A stretch of DNA of 64,000 bases from Pseudarthrobacter cellobiosi (lineage in GTDB: Bacteria; Actinomycetota; Actinomycetes; Actinomycetales; Micrococcaceae): positions 62,001 to 126,000 of the forward strand of contig NZ_JAMXBJ010000041.1 of NCBI RefSeq assembly GCF_023913755.1, in the 5' to 3' direction. Below, piece after piece: positions 52,441 to 62,183 of the stretch; position 1 is the first letter of the stretch; every line of letters starts with the position of its first letter. The translations under genes were made by a program, and so were the position numbers. The notes beneath the pieces are model-generated. The model did no database searches, was not told the origin of the DNA, and saw only the letters and a list, made by a program, of their open reading frames with translations.

Positions 52441-55261
52441 GGGTTACCTCTTCCAAGAGTTCCAGCACGTGGCGGTACTGCGCACCCGTTGCCCTGGTCA
52501 TGCCCAGTTCGCAGGTCCGGTTGCAAGAGGCGTGCGCCGCGGCGCCCATGTCAGCCACCTCTGTGGCCTGCTTCTCGGTTGCCGATGCCGTCAGTTCCGG
52601 GTGCAGCATTCCCCTGTCCCCGGCAAATGCGCAGCAGCCCCAGTTTTCCGGGACCTCCACGCGATCGGCCACGGCGCCGGCGACGGCTCCGAGGGCATCG
52701 TTGAGGCCCATTCTGGTGGAGGAGCAGGTGGGGTGGAGGGCCAGGGACTCCAGCTTCCCGTGGTCGGGCAGCCCAGGAAGGATCTGTTCCGCGGCGAAGT
52801 CCACGGCGTCCACCAATCGCAGTGGACGCTGCCCTGCTGCCGGCGTGTCCGATTCGACGGCCTGGCGCAGGCCCTCGGTGCAGGAGGACGCGTCGCAGAC
52901 GATGGGCAGCTCGCCGTCCCTGGTTGCCTCCCGGAGGACTGCCAGAGTCTTCTCCCGCATCGTTTTTTGGCCTGCGGCCATACCTTTGGAGGACCATGGC
53001 GTGCCGCAGCAGAGGCCATCGATCCCTTCCGGGACAAGGAGCGTAATCCCTGCCCTGGTACAGAGCTGTTCAAAGCTGTACTGGACGCCGTGCCCTTGGC
53101 CGTCCTGAGACGTACCCGCGGGTCCGAACATGGTTCCCACGCATGCAGGGAAGTAGACAGCGTCCACCTTGCCCGCCGACGTCGGACGCTTCCGCACGGA
53201 ACCCCCGCCCGGCAGTTCCGCGGAATATAGCGGCACCGTATCTGTGCCGAGCACTGCCCGCGCGGCCTTGTTGGGCGGGGCGATGGCGGCGGCCGGGAGC
53301 TTGTCCACCACAGTCAGCGCCAGTGAAGCGCCACGGGTGACGCCTTCCCAGTGCTTGGCGGCGGCATTCCACGCCCCGTTGGCGAGTGGGCCGGCGTCGG
53401 CCTTCCGCAGTTTCTTTACGAGCGATCCTGTGTTGATGTCCACCGGGCAGGCGGTCTGGCACATTCCGTCCACGGCGCAGGTGTCCACGGATTCGTACTC
53501 GTAGTCCTTTTCCAGGTCCTTGACCAGCGCCGTGTCCCCGGCCAGCCGCGCGGATTCGATGGCACGCAGCGTGACGATCCGCTGCCGCGGCGTCAGGGTG
53601 ATGTCCTTGCTGGGGCACACCGGCTCGCAGTAGCCGCAGGAGACGCAGCGGTCCACTTCCTCGGCGACCGGCGGCGCGGTCTTGATGTGCCGCAGGTGCG
53701 CCATGGGGTCTTCGTCCATAAGCACGCCCGGGTTGAGCATCCCGGTTGGGTCGAACAGCCGCTTGATGCTGCGCATGACGTCATAGAGCTCATCGCCGTA
53801 TTGCCTGCGGACGTAGGGTGCCATGACGCGCCCTGTCCCGTGCTCGGCCTTCAGGGATCCGCCCTCGGCCAGGACCAGGTCCACCATGTCTTCGGTAAAG
53901 GCGCTGTAACGGTCGAGTTCTGCGGAGGTGGCGAAACCGTCGGTGAGCATGAAGTGGACGTTGCCGTCCTTGGCGTGGCCGAAGATCACGCTGTTGCCGT
54001 AGCTGTACTTGTCGAAAAGCCGGATCAGTTCCCGGCAGGTGCGGCCCAGCACCGGGACGGGGACCACAATGTCTTCGAGCAGCGCGGTGGTGCCCTGGGG
54101 CCGCGCACCGGCGACGGAGGCGTAGAGGCCCTTGCGCAACTGCCAGAGTTGGCCGCGTTCGTGGGAGTCGCCGGTGAACCGGGCCGGAGCGGACAGCCCG
54201 AGGCCCTGGAGGATGCCCTCGCCGTTGACTTGGAGCTCCGCCAAATGTCCGGCGCTGCTGGCGGAGTACTCCACAAGCAGTGCGGCATGATCCCGGACCG
54301 TCAGGTCCTGCACGACGGCGGGAGTTCCCTTGAGCGTCTGGCCCACCTTCAGTGACAGAGCATCCATCAGCTCAATGGTGGCGGCGCCTGTCTCGACGAG
54401 GGCGGGCAGGGCCGCGTTGGCGGCTTCAAGGTCCGGGAACACCAGCAGGCCCGCGGCGGCGTGCCGGAGCCGCGGGATGGTGCGGAAAACCGCCTCTGCC
54501 ACGAAACCTAGGGTGCCTTCGCTGCCTACGATCAGGTGGGCCATGATGTCCACCGGGCTCGTGTAGTCCAGCAGGGAGTTCAGGCCGTAGCCCATGGTGT
54601 TCTTCATGGAAAACTGCTGCCTGATCCGGTCGACGGAGTCGGGGTTGTTCCGGATGCGCTCCGCCAGCCGGGCCAGGCCTGCATAGAGTTCCGGCTCGAG
54701 GGCGCGGAGTTTCTGGTCGGCGTCCGGTGCCCCGGTGTCGATCACGGTGCCGGAGGGCAGGACCACGGTCAACGACTCCAGGGTGCGGTAGGTGTTGTCT
54801 ACCGTCCCGCAGTTCATGCCGGAGGAGTTGTTCGCCACCACACCGCCGATCGTGCACGCCGCCTCACTGGCCGGATCGGGGCCGAATTTACGGCCGTAGC
54901 GGGCGAGCCTCGCGTTGAGAGCCCTGACCGTGACGCCGGGCTGGACGCGGACCCGCGCGCCGTCGTCGAGCACTTCGATGTCCCGGAAGTTGCGGCGCAC
55001 GTCCACCAGCACGCCGTTGGTGACCGCCTGGCCGCTCAGGCTGGTTCCGCCGGAGCGGAAGGTCAGCGGCACACCCTGGGCAGCGCTCGCACGCAACAGC
55101 CCGCCCACTTCCGCAGCATTCCCGGCCATGACCACAGCTTGCGGGATCAGCAGGAAATGCGAGGCGTCATGGGCGTTCGCGTGCAGGTCGATGGCCCGGG
55201 TCTTCACCTGGGCGGGATCCTTCACCGCCGCGCGGAGGCCAGCCAAGTCCAGGGGTGCCAT
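52436..55261 (-). CDS. FAD/Fe-S D-lactate dehydrogenase
   Basis: A 941-residue flavo-iron-sulfur oxidoreductase. The N-terminal FAD-binding PCMH domain has LTFRSGGTSLSGQAV and GGVVANNSSGMNCG (about residues 60-165). The FAD-oxidase C-terminal domain has VIFGHAKDGNVHFMLTDGFA. Two 4Fe-4S ferredoxin motifs follow (CVSCGYCEPVCPSKD and CAVDGMCQTACPVD), then a cysteine-rich GlpC/LldE-like domain. This matches the Dld-II type that oxidises D-lactate to pyruvate. Its start overlaps the lactate permease stop by one base. Confidence 0.9.
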   Translation of the reverse strand: MAPLDLAGLRAAVKDPAQVKTRAIDLHANAHDASHFLLIPQAVVMAGNAAEVGGLLRASAAQGVPLTFRSGGTSLSGQAVTNGVLVDVRRNFRDIEVLDDGARVRVQPGVTVRALNARLARYGRKFGPDPASEAACTIGGVVANNSSGMNCGTVDNTYRTLESLTVVLPSGTVIDTGAPDADQKLRALEPELYAGLARLAERIRNNPDSVDRIRQQFSMKNTMGYGLNSLLDYTSPVDIMAHLIVGSEGTLGFVAEAVFRTIPRLRHAAAGLLVFPDLEAANAALPALVETGAATIELMDALSLKVGQTLKGTPAVVQDLTVRDHAALLVEYSASSAGHLAELQVNGEGILQGLGLSAPARFTGDSHERGQLWQLRKGLYASVAGARPQGTTALLEDIVVPVPVLGRTCRELIRLFDKYSYGNSVIFGHAKDGNVHFMLTDGFATSAELDRYSAFTEDMVDLVLAEGGSLKAEHGTGRVMAPYVRRQYGDELYDVMRSIKRLFDPTGMLNPGVLMDEDPMAHLRHIKTAPPVAEEVDRCVSCGYCEPVCPSKDITLTPRQRIVTLRAIESARLAGDTALVKDLEKDYEYESVDTCAVDGMCQTACPVDINTGSLVKKLRKADAGPLANGAWNAAAKHWEGVTRGASLALTVVDKLPAAAIAPPNKAARAVLGTDTVPLYSAELPGGGSVRKRPTSAGKVDAVYFPACVGTMFGPAGTSQDGQGHGVQYSFEQLCTRAGITLLVPEGIDGLCCGTPWSSKGMAAGQKTMREKTLAVLREATRDGELPIVCDASSCTEGLRQAVESDTPAAGQRPLRLVDAVDFAAEQILPGLPDHGKLESLALHPTCSSTRMGLNDALGAVAGAVADRVEVPENWGCCAFAGDRGMLHPELTASATEKQATEVADMGAAAHASCNRTCELGMTRATGAQYRHVLELLEEVTR

Positions 55262-57039
55262 CAGGGGACCATCCAGCCCAGGACGGGGGTGGACTGCAGG
55301 AAGATCAGCACAGTGATGAGCGCCAGCAGGCCGAGGCTCCAGCCGAGGAGCTTCCGGAAGAGGGTGCCCTCTGCACCGTCAAGGCCCACCGCGGCCGAGG
55401 CCACGGCCAGGTTCTGCAGCGACAGCATCTTGCCCATCACCCCTGCGGAGGAGTTGGAGGCGGCCATCAGCACCGGAGAAAGACCGGTCTGCTCCGCTGC
55501 GGTGGCTTGCATCTGGCCGAACAGCGAGTTGGAGGATGTGTCGGAGCCGGTGAGTGCCACGCCAATCCAGCCAATCAGCGGCGAGAGGACGGCGAAGAAA
55601 CCGCCCGCGGAGGCCAGCGCGAAGCCAAGGGTAGTGGTCTGGCCGGAGAGGTTCATCACGAAGGACAGGCCCAGGACGGCGGTGACCGTGACGATGGTCC
55701 AGCGCAGCTGCACCAGGGTGTCCCGGTAGATGCGCAGGCCCTGCGATGCGGTGATTTTGTACAGCAGCATGGTGAGCAGGCCAGAAAGCAGCAGCAGGGT
55801 GCCAGTCGCCTTGAGGTGGTCCAGCTTGAACTTCGTGGCCGCGACAGGCTTGCCGGCCGAGTCGGTGATGTCCAGTCCGGGCCAGGCGAACGTGACGCTG
55901 CCAACCTGGCTCAGCCAGGCCTTGACGAACGGAATCTGGGCCACCGAGAACACCGCGATGATGATCAGATAAGGGGCGATCGCCATCCAGATCTGCCGCG
56001 GTTCGGGCCGGGTGTTATCGGTAGGCGCCCCACTATCAGTTGGCACAGCACTGTCAGTTGGCACGGCGCTGCCCGAGGCAGGCCGTTCGGCAGAGCGTCT
56101 TGAGCTGGGTCCGCTCCCTGAACCGGCACTTGCGCGGGCGCTGGGGGTTTCTGCGCGAGCACCGACGGCGGCTGCCTCAGCTGCTTCCGGGGCGGCCTGA
56201 ACGGCGCCTCCCATTCCGACGGTTTCTTTCGGCTGCCACACCTTCAGCAGCAGGAGCACGGCGGCCACTGTGACCACGGCGGCCACAACGTCGGTGAGTT
56301 CCACGGCGAAGTAGTTGGAGGTGACAAACTGGGCGGCACCGAAGGCGACGCCTGCCACGAGGGCCACGGGCCAGGTCTGTTTCACTCCGCGCCGGCCATC
56401 GACGATGAACACCAGCAGCAGCGGAACGATTAGGGCTATGAACGGAGTCTGGCGTCCGGCCATCGAGGAAAGCTCATTGAGCGGCAGGCCGGTGACGCCG
56501 TTCAGGGCGATGATCGGCGCGGCCATCGCGCCGAAGGCTACCGGGGCGGTGTTGGCCAGCAGCGAGACAATTGCTGACTTCAGCGGCTTCATTCCGGCTG
56601 CCATCAGCATGGCGGCGGAGATGGCCACGGGGGCGCCGAAGCCGGCCAGGGATTCCAGCAGGGCGCCGAAGCAGAAGGCGATCAGGATGGACAAAATCCT
56701 GAGGTCGTTCGAGATGGAACGGATGGTGCGTCCCAGCACTTCGAACCAAGGCGTGGCCACGGTGAGCCGGTAGATCCACAGCGCATTCACCAGGATCCAC
56801 AGGATGGGGAACAAGCCGTAGAAGATGCCGGCCAGGGTGGCGCTTAGGGCCTGGTTGACCGGCATTTGCCAGCCAACGGTGGCCAGCACGAGGCACAGGG
56901 CGAGGCTGGCCAGGGCTGCTTTGGGTGCCTTGACCTTGAAAACGCCCAGCAGAACAAATAGCAGGACGAGGGGAAGCGCCGCGAAAAGGGCGGAAATCAC
57001 TAGGGACCCGGCAATGGGGTCGAGGATCTGCTGAAACAT
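55261..57039 (-). CDS. lctP: Lactate permease, LctP/LldP family
   Basis: A 592-residue proton-coupled lactate importer with about 13 membrane segments. The family signatures are present: WKYIFYGLFPILWILVNALW-like LSATLAGIFYGLFPILWILV, ALLESLAGFGAPVAISAAML, and NSLFGQMQATAAEQTGLSPV. A Ser/Gly/Asp-rich cytoplasmic linker (about residues 300-360, with PTDSAVPTDSGAPTD repeats) interrupts the middle. The ATG at 57039 is the family start. Co-transcribed with D-lactate dehydrogenase and divergent from the GntR regulator. Confidence 0.92.
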   Translation of the reverse strand: MFQQILDPIAGSLVISALFAALPLVLLFVLLGVFKVKAPKAALASLALCLVLATVGWQMPVNQALSATLAGIFYGLFPILWILVNALWIYRLTVATPWFEVLGRTIRSISNDLRILSILIAFCFGALLESLAGFGAPVAISAAMLMAAGMKPLKSAIVSLLANTAPVAFGAMAAPIIALNGVTGLPLNELSSMAGRQTPFIALIVPLLLVFIVDGRRGVKQTWPVALVAGVAFGAAQFVTSNYFAVELTDVVAAVVTVAAVLLLLKVWQPKETVGMGGAVQAAPEAAEAAAVGARAETPSARASAGSGSGPSSRRSAERPASGSAVPTDSAVPTDSGAPTDNTRPEPRQIWMAIAPYLIIIAVFSVAQIPFVKAWLSQVGSVTFAWPGLDITDSAGKPVAATKFKLDHLKATGTLLLLSGLLTMLLYKITASQGLRIYRDTLVQLRWTIVTVTAVLGLSFVMNLSGQTTTLGFALASAGGFFAVLSPLIGWIGVALTGSDTSSNSLFGQMQATAAEQTGLSPVLMAASNSSAGVMGKMLSLQNLAVASAAVGLDGAEGTLFRKLLGWSLGLLALITVLIFLQSTPVLGWMVP

Positions 57040-57086
57040 GTGTCTCCAGATTGTGTTAGGCGTCACAACACCGTGGCGCCCTCCGA

Positions 57087-57139
57087 TTGTCTAACAAGTA
57101 CACATGTTGGTCAAGTGTATGTGTTGACTTGTCTGGCAA
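57087..57139. promoter_or_regulatory. Two GntR-type operator sites in the lctP / GntR divergent promoter
   Basis: TTGTCTAACAA (57087-57097) fits the FadR/LldR consensus TNGTNNNACNA exactly. TTGTCTGGCAA (57129-57139) fits with one change. The start-to-start distance is 42 bases, four helical turns, so two dimers would sit on the same face. The sites lie in the 154-base gap between lctP and the regulator gene. Confidence 0.65.
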
Positions 57140-57193
57140 GATTGAAGGAATTGGGTTTAGTTCAGATGGTTTTAGTCCAGAGAGGATGCGCGC

Positions 57194-57886
57194 ATGGTTG
57201 GCCGTATTGCAGCAGTCTCCATCGTGGACGCGATCGCTGCGGATCTGCGGAGCCGCGTTTTCTCGGGTGACCTGGGTTCCGGCGAGGCGCTCACTGAGAC
57301 AGACGTCGCCACGTCGTATGAAGTGGCACGCCCCACCGCCAAGGCGTCGATTGAGAAGCTCGTGGCGGAGGGGCTGCTGGACCGGGGCACGCACAAGACC
57401 GCACGTGTTGTGGACCTGGGGCCGGAGTCGGTGCGGGACATTTACCTGGCCCGTGCCTATCTGGAAAGCGAAGTACTCCGCCGGCTGGCGCGCACCAAGG
57501 ACGTGCCGCAAGGGGCTGTCCAGGCCAACCGCGATATCGCGGCATTGAAGTCGGGCGCGCCGCTGGATGTTGTGGAACCTGACATGCGTTTCCATACAAG
57601 CCTGATCGACGGAGTGGCCAATGAGCGCATCAGCCGGATGTACCGCTCGCTTGTGGGTGAGGTGCGGCTGTGTATGGTCCGGGTCCAGTCACTGCACCTC
57701 CTGGACACGGAGCTGATACTGGCCGAACACCAGAAGATCCTCGAGCTGATCGAGGGCGGCCAGGGCGAGGCCGCCGCCGAATTGCTGGACGAACACCTTG
57801 GGCGCGCGCGTGAACGGCTGGTCGCCGCTATGGGGGGAACTGCTGGCCCAGAGGCTGAGTATCCGTCAGGGCTGTTGCAGGAGTAA
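57194..57886 (+). CDS. lldR: GntR/FCD-family regulator (LldR-like)
   Basis: A 230-residue repressor. The N-terminal winged helix (about residues 5-70) contains GSGEALTETDVATSYEVARP. The C-terminal FCD domain has the metal-binding set DMRFHTSLIDG, LAEHQKILELI and DEHLGRARERL. Its divergence from lactate permease and D-lactate dehydrogenase and the nearby TNGTNNNACNA site support control of lactate use, probably with lactate as effector. The symbol is given by role, not by close sequence identity. Confidence 0.85.
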   Translation: MVGRIAAVSIVDAIAADLRSRVFSGDLGSGEALTETDVATSYEVARPTAKASIEKLVAEGLLDRGTHKTARVVDLGPESVRDIYLARAYLESEVLRRLARTKDVPQGAVQANRDIAALKSGAPLDVVEPDMRFHTSLIDGVANERISRMYRSLVGEVRLCMVRVQSLHLLDTELILAEHQKILELIEGGQGEAAAELLDEHLGRARERLVAAMGGTAGPEAEYPSGLLQE

Positions 57887-57980
57887 CTGGCAGACCGCAA
57901 AGCGGGGTCACCATGCGGAGCTCCGAAACCTCGGAACGACCGCCGGCGCCCCGCATCGCGATGATACGCAGTGCTGGGCC

Positions 57981-60900
57981 CTAACCCGCCGTGAGCAGGT
58001 GGGTGACGTGGTCGTACCGGAAGGTGACCGCGCCGCCGTCGTGCGTATAGGAGATGTTGGCCCCGTTGGGCACCCCGCCAGCCCCGTAGTTCACGTCCCA
58101 ATTGCGGTTCAGCGCCGCCTTGAACTCATACGTCCCGGCCGGCAGGTCCGGAACGGACAGTTTCCACACCAGCGTTGCCGGATCCAGAATCAACTGGGCC
58201 TGGTCGCAGGTGGGATCCCAGTCGACGCCGCACCCGAGTTCGTTGTCCACGCTTCCCGCGATGGCAACAGCACCCGGCTGTTGCGAGGCGTACCCGGCGC
58301 TGAGGACGTGTGTGCTGTTGTCGTAGCGGAATGTGACGGCCCCGCCGGGGTGGTCCAACACGATGTTGCTGCCGAAAAGGACTCCGCCGGCGCCATAGTT
58401 CACGTCCCAGTTGCCGTTGAGCGCGGCCTTGTACTCGTACTGCCCGGCCGGCAGGTCCACCGTCAGCCGCCAGATGTTGTCCGCCGGGTCCAGGGTCATG
58501 AACGCCGCTGTGCAGGCCGGGTCCCAATCGGCAGGGCAGCCCATCTCGGAGTTCAGCGACCCGGCCACGGTCACCGAATCCGGCTGCGGAGCCTCGCCCA
58601 CCGTTACTGTCCGCGGCTCGCTGACCACGCTGAAGCCGGGGCCGCTCGTGGCCGCGCGGTAGCGCACCTGGGTGCCGTCCGCGAGCTCGAGTGCCGCCAG
58701 GTCATCGGTGACCGAGTACACCGGTGAGGAGTCATCGGAGCCTACGGCCGTCCACTCGCCGCCGGCCACGCTGCGCTCGAAGGACACCACGTGGCTGGAC
58801 TTTTCCGGATCGGCCGTTGCGCTGAGCTCAACGGCCCCCTCCACGCTGCTTCCTTCCAGAGGCTTCTGGATAGTCAGGACCGGCGCCGGAACTGCGGCTG
58901 CCCGGGGCTGGCTGGTGGCTCGGTGGCCCCCGTTGTCCAGCACTGTGGCGCGGTATTCGAGGACGGTGCCTGCATCCAACGCAGCAACCTCGTGGAACAC
59001 CTGGTACGGCGCTGTGTCGTCGGTGCCGATCGGCTCCCAGCCACCGCCCGCGGTCCTGGCCTCAAAGGTGACCTCGTAGAACGAAGCACCGCCGACGTCG
59101 GCCGTCACGTTGATCCGGCCGTTATCCGCCGGTGCGGCGGCAGGTTCCTGGAGTGCGACGGCGGGAGCCGCCTTGGAGTGCGGAATGCGGCCCGATGACT
59201 GGTAGACCACGGCCGACAGCGGCGGGACGGTGACTGTCAGCTTTCCGTCCGCTGAGGTCTTCACATTGTCCGCGCCTGCACCTGTGCTCCCATAAATACG
59301 TGTGTAGCTGCGCTTGCCGATGTAGGTGGGCACGTCGGCCGTCTGCGGCTGTTCGCTGTTGTTCAGGGCTACGACATACTCACGCTGGTCCTCCGCATCG
59401 GTGCGGGAGAAGGCGTAGATCCCGGGCCCCACGGAGGCGTAGCGGTGCTGGTGGGCGCCGTCGCGCAGGGCAGGGTGGTCCTTGGTCAGGGCGGCGAGTT
59501 GGCTGATCTTGGAGTACAGCGGGTGGTCGGCGTTGAAGTTGTCGGTGGCGTGCGTTGCGTCGGTGCCCAGCAGGTCGTCGTCGAGGTACTCCGGCACCTG
59601 GCTGGCGAACAACGTCTGCCGTGCGTCCTGGTCGCCGCCGGGGCCGGTGAAGCCCTGCTCGTCGCCGTAGTAAATGACCGGATTGCCGCGGGAGAGGTAC
59701 ATCAGCTCGTGGGCCAGCTGGTCGCGGGCCACCTGCTCCTTGTCGTCTGAGCCCGGGTTGTCGGCCGCGATGAAGCTGCCGATGCGGCCCATGTCGTGGT
59801 TGCCCAGGAAGGTGGGCAGTTGGTAGACGTTGGAATCGGCATCGGTGTACCAGTCGTCGTCGGCGAAGAAGGTCTCCAGCGAGCGGGTGTCCTGGCTCTT
59901 GGACGCGAAGTTCCGGGCGGCCTCCTGGAACGGGAAGTCCAGCACGGCCTGCATCTGGTTGCGCGTGGTGAACTGGGAGGTGAAGGACTTGGTTGTGTCG
60001 AAGACTTCGCCGAACATAAAGAACTCGTCCTTGCCCTGCGCCTTCGCGTAGCTCAGCACCTCCGGGCCGAATTCCTGCCAGAACTCGTTGTTGACGTGCT
60101 TCATGGTGTCTATCCTGAAGCCGTCCACGCCGAAATCGCCGATCCAGGTCTTGTAGATCTCCTCCATGCCGTCCACCACTTTGGGGTTCTCGGTGAAGAG
60201 GTCATCGAGGCCGAAGAAGTCGCCGTAGTAGGAGTCCTCGCCTACAAAGGTGGTGTCTCCGCGGTTGTGATACAGCGTGGGATCGTTCAGCCAGGCGGGG
60301 ACCTTCAGGTTCTCCTCGGCTTTATCCAGAACGGGGACGTAAGGGAAGGACGTCTTGACATCAAGCTCCGGGAAGTCGTGGGAGCCTGCGAAGTCGCGGT
60401 CGTCGAACTCGTCGCCGGCAGCCGACTTGTACGGCTCGGCGTCCTTGGAAACGTAGGTCTTGCGGGCGCCCTCTTCGTAGCCGATCACGTCCGCGGTGTG
60501 GTTGGTGATGATGTCGAAATACACCTTCATGCCGCGCGAGTGGGCTTCGTCGATGAGGGCCTTCAGCTCGTCGTTGGTGCCGAGATGGGGGTCGATCTGG
60601 GTGAAGTCGGTGATCCAGTAGCCGTGATAGCCGGCTGACTTGTCCTCGGGTTGCACCGCCTTGTTCTTGAAGCTGGGGGTGAGCCAGATGGACGTGGTGC
60701 CCAGGCCCTGGATGTAGTCGATCTTGTCCCGCAGGCCGGCCAGGTCGCCGCCGTTATAGAAGCCCTTTTTTGTGGGATTGAAGCCGGACACCATGGGGTC
60801 GCTGCCCAGACCGCCGTCGTCATTGGTTGCGTCCCCGTTGCTGAAGCGGTCAGCCATCACAAAGTAGAAATTCTCGTCCGTCACAGGGGCACGGAGTGAG

Positions 60901-61058
60901 TGAAGGGCCGACGACGACCCCGGGTCGTTCGGGTCCGGCGCCGCGTGCACGGGGAGGACAGAAGTGGAAGCGACTACGGCTGCGGCGAGCAGCCCCAGCC
61001 ATGTTGTCAGCGGGTGGTTAAGGCGTTGGATGGAGCCTTTGCGGGTGCGTGTGTTCAC
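57981..61058 (-). CDS. Secreted GH13 alpha-amylase with two C-terminal X25-like modules
   Basis: A 1025-residue extracellular amylase. A signal peptide (LTTWLGLLAAAVVASTSVLP, ending VHAAP) precedes the GH13 barrel. The nucleophile is Asp317 (GFRIDTMKHV), the general acid Glu351 (FMFGEVFD) and the stabiliser Asp422 (FLGNHDMGR). After about residue 620 come beta-sandwich linker repeats, then two related modules at about 825-925 and 928-1025 (AGSLNSEMGCPADWDPAC and AGSVDNELGCGVDWDPTC). These resemble X25 modules of amylase-pullulanases. Hydrolyses starch outside the cell to feed MalQ. Confidence 0.92.
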   Translation of the reverse strand: MNTRTRKGSIQRLNHPLTTWLGLLAAAVVASTSVLPVHAAPDPNDPGSSSALHSLRAPVTDENFYFVMADRFSNGDATNDDGGLGSDPMVSGFNPTKKGFYNGGDLAGLRDKIDYIQGLGTTSIWLTPSFKNKAVQPEDKSAGYHGYWITDFTQIDPHLGTNDELKALIDEAHSRGMKVYFDIITNHTADVIGYEEGARKTYVSKDAEPYKSAAGDEFDDRDFAGSHDFPELDVKTSFPYVPVLDKAEENLKVPAWLNDPTLYHNRGDTTFVGEDSYYGDFFGLDDLFTENPKVVDGMEEIYKTWIGDFGVDGFRIDTMKHVNNEFWQEFGPEVLSYAKAQGKDEFFMFGEVFDTTKSFTSQFTTRNQMQAVLDFPFQEAARNFASKSQDTRSLETFFADDDWYTDADSNVYQLPTFLGNHDMGRIGSFIAADNPGSDDKEQVARDQLAHELMYLSRGNPVIYYGDEQGFTGPGGDQDARQTLFASQVPEYLDDDLLGTDATHATDNFNADHPLYSKISQLAALTKDHPALRDGAHQHRYASVGPGIYAFSRTDAEDQREYVVALNNSEQPQTADVPTYIGKRSYTRIYGSTGAGADNVKTSADGKLTVTVPPLSAVVYQSSGRIPHSKAAPAVALQEPAAAPADNGRINVTADVGGASFYEVTFEARTAGGGWEPIGTDDTAPYQVFHEVAALDAGTVLEYRATVLDNGGHRATSQPRAAAVPAPVLTIQKPLEGSSVEGAVELSATADPEKSSHVVSFERSVAGGEWTAVGSDDSSPVYSVTDDLAALELADGTQVRYRAATSGPGFSVVSEPRTVTVGEAPQPDSVTVAGSLNSEMGCPADWDPACTAAFMTLDPADNIWRLTVDLPAGQYEYKAALNGNWDVNYGAGGVLFGSNIVLDHPGGAVTFRYDNSTHVLSAGYASQQPGAVAIAGSVDNELGCGVDWDPTCDQAQLILDPATLVWKLSVPDLPAGTYEFKAALNRNWDVNYGAGGVPNGANISYTHDGGAVTFRYDHVTHLLTAG

Positions 61059-61194
61059 GTCAGGAGACCTTCCTGGTAGCGGCGATGCTGTTCAGGCTGC
61101 TGTGGAGATGCGAGTGTGGTGGCGTCAGTTGGTGGTCAGATGTGCGGTTCGTGCGGGCAATCAGGGAACGATCGCCAGGTGAACCACGCCACAC

Positions 61195-61208
61195 TGTAAG
61201 CGCTTGCA
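61195..61208. promoter_or_regulatory. LacI/cre-like operator upstream of the amylase
   Basis: TGTAAGCGCTTGCA has the perfect AAGCGCTT core seen in LacI-family (MalR/CcpA-like) operators. It lies about 137 bases before the amylase start, in a 256-base divergent gap (61059-61314) with the PrmC-like gene. GTCTTTTTAGAC, a small hairpin, follows at 61226-61237. No intact sugar LacI gene is adjacent. Confidence 0.55.
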
Positions 61209-61314
61209 CTGAATAAATCCAGTCTTTTTAGACAGGCGGCCAGGGGCTACCTTCGCGTACATTCAGAGGCGGGCGACGGCGCTCGGCGCCCATCGGATTG
61301 CGGAAGGTGTACCC

Positions 61315-62136
61315 ATGTCAGCCACTGAATTGGATGTTGAGTCCCTTGCTGGGATCGCTGAGCGGCTTCGCTCCGCCGGGTGCGTCTTCGCGGAGGAGGA
61401 AGCCCGGCTTCTCCTCACCGCGGTGTCCGGCCCGGCCGAAATCGCTGCGGCGGTGGAGCGGCGGGTTGCCGGGTATCCGCTGGAGCACATCCTGGGCTGG
61501 GCCGAGTTCTGCGGTCTCCGGATTGAGCTCGATGCCGGGGTTTTTGTTCCGCGCCGCCGGACCGGGCTGTTGGTGAATGAGGCCGCAGCCCTGCTCTCGG
61601 CGGACCCGATGCAGGAGGGCAAGGATGGCCTGGAGCCCTCCGTTGTTGTGGATCTTTGTTGCGGGTCCGGTGCGGTGGGTGCTGCCATCGCGTACAGTAT
61701 TGCGGGCCTGGAGCTCCATGCGGCGGACATTGACCCGGCTGCTGTGGCCTGCGCCCGCCGGAACATTGGCAGCGTGGGTGGTGAGGTCCACCAGGGCGAC
61801 CTGTTCGATGCACTGCCGCCCGCCGTCAAGGGGCGGATCCGTGTTCTGGCTGTCAACGCCCCCTATGTCCCCACCGGCGCTATCGATTCCATGCCGCACG
61901 AGGCACGCGATCACGAGCCGTTGTGGTCGCTCGACGGCGGCACGGACGGACTCGAGTTCCACCGCCGCGTCGCTGCGGTGGCCAACGAATGGCTGCGACC
62001 GGGCGGGCATCTCATCATCGAAACCAGCGAGCGGCAGTCCGCAGCGACGTCGTCGATCCTGGCGCATGCGGGCTTCGCGGTGAGGATTGTCCGCTCGGAA
62101 GAACTGGACGGCACCGTCGTAGTCGGACGGCCTTAG
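61315..62136 (+). CDS. PrmC/HemK-like glutamine methyltransferase
   Basis: A 273-residue SAM-dependent methyltransferase. An N-terminal helical region is followed by the SAM motif VVDLCCGSGAVGAAIA (about residues 110-125), DIDPAAVACARRN and the catalytic tetrapeptide, here NAPY (VLAVNAPYVPTG) rather than the usual NPPY. True PrmC methylates release factors RF1/RF2. With NAPY and no prfA next to it, this is probably a second, divergent member (putative N5-glutamine methyltransferase) acting on another substrate. ATG at 61315. Confidence 0.8.
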   Translation: MSATELDVESLAGIAERLRSAGCVFAEEEARLLLTAVSGPAEIAAAVERRVAGYPLEHILGWAEFCGLRIELDAGVFVPRRRTGLLVNEAAALLSADPMQEGKDGLEPSVVVDLCCGSGAVGAAIAYSIAGLELHAADIDPAAVACARRNIGSVGGEVHQGDLFDALPPAVKGRIRVLAVNAPYVPTGAIDSMPHEARDHEPLWSLDGGTDGLEFHRRVAAVANEWLRPGGHLIIETSERQSAATSSILAHAGFAVRIVRSEELDGTVVVGRP

Positions 62137-62183
62137 TAACGGGTGCGCCGGCAGGTACCACTTCCTGCGGTGGCGGCTGCCCA

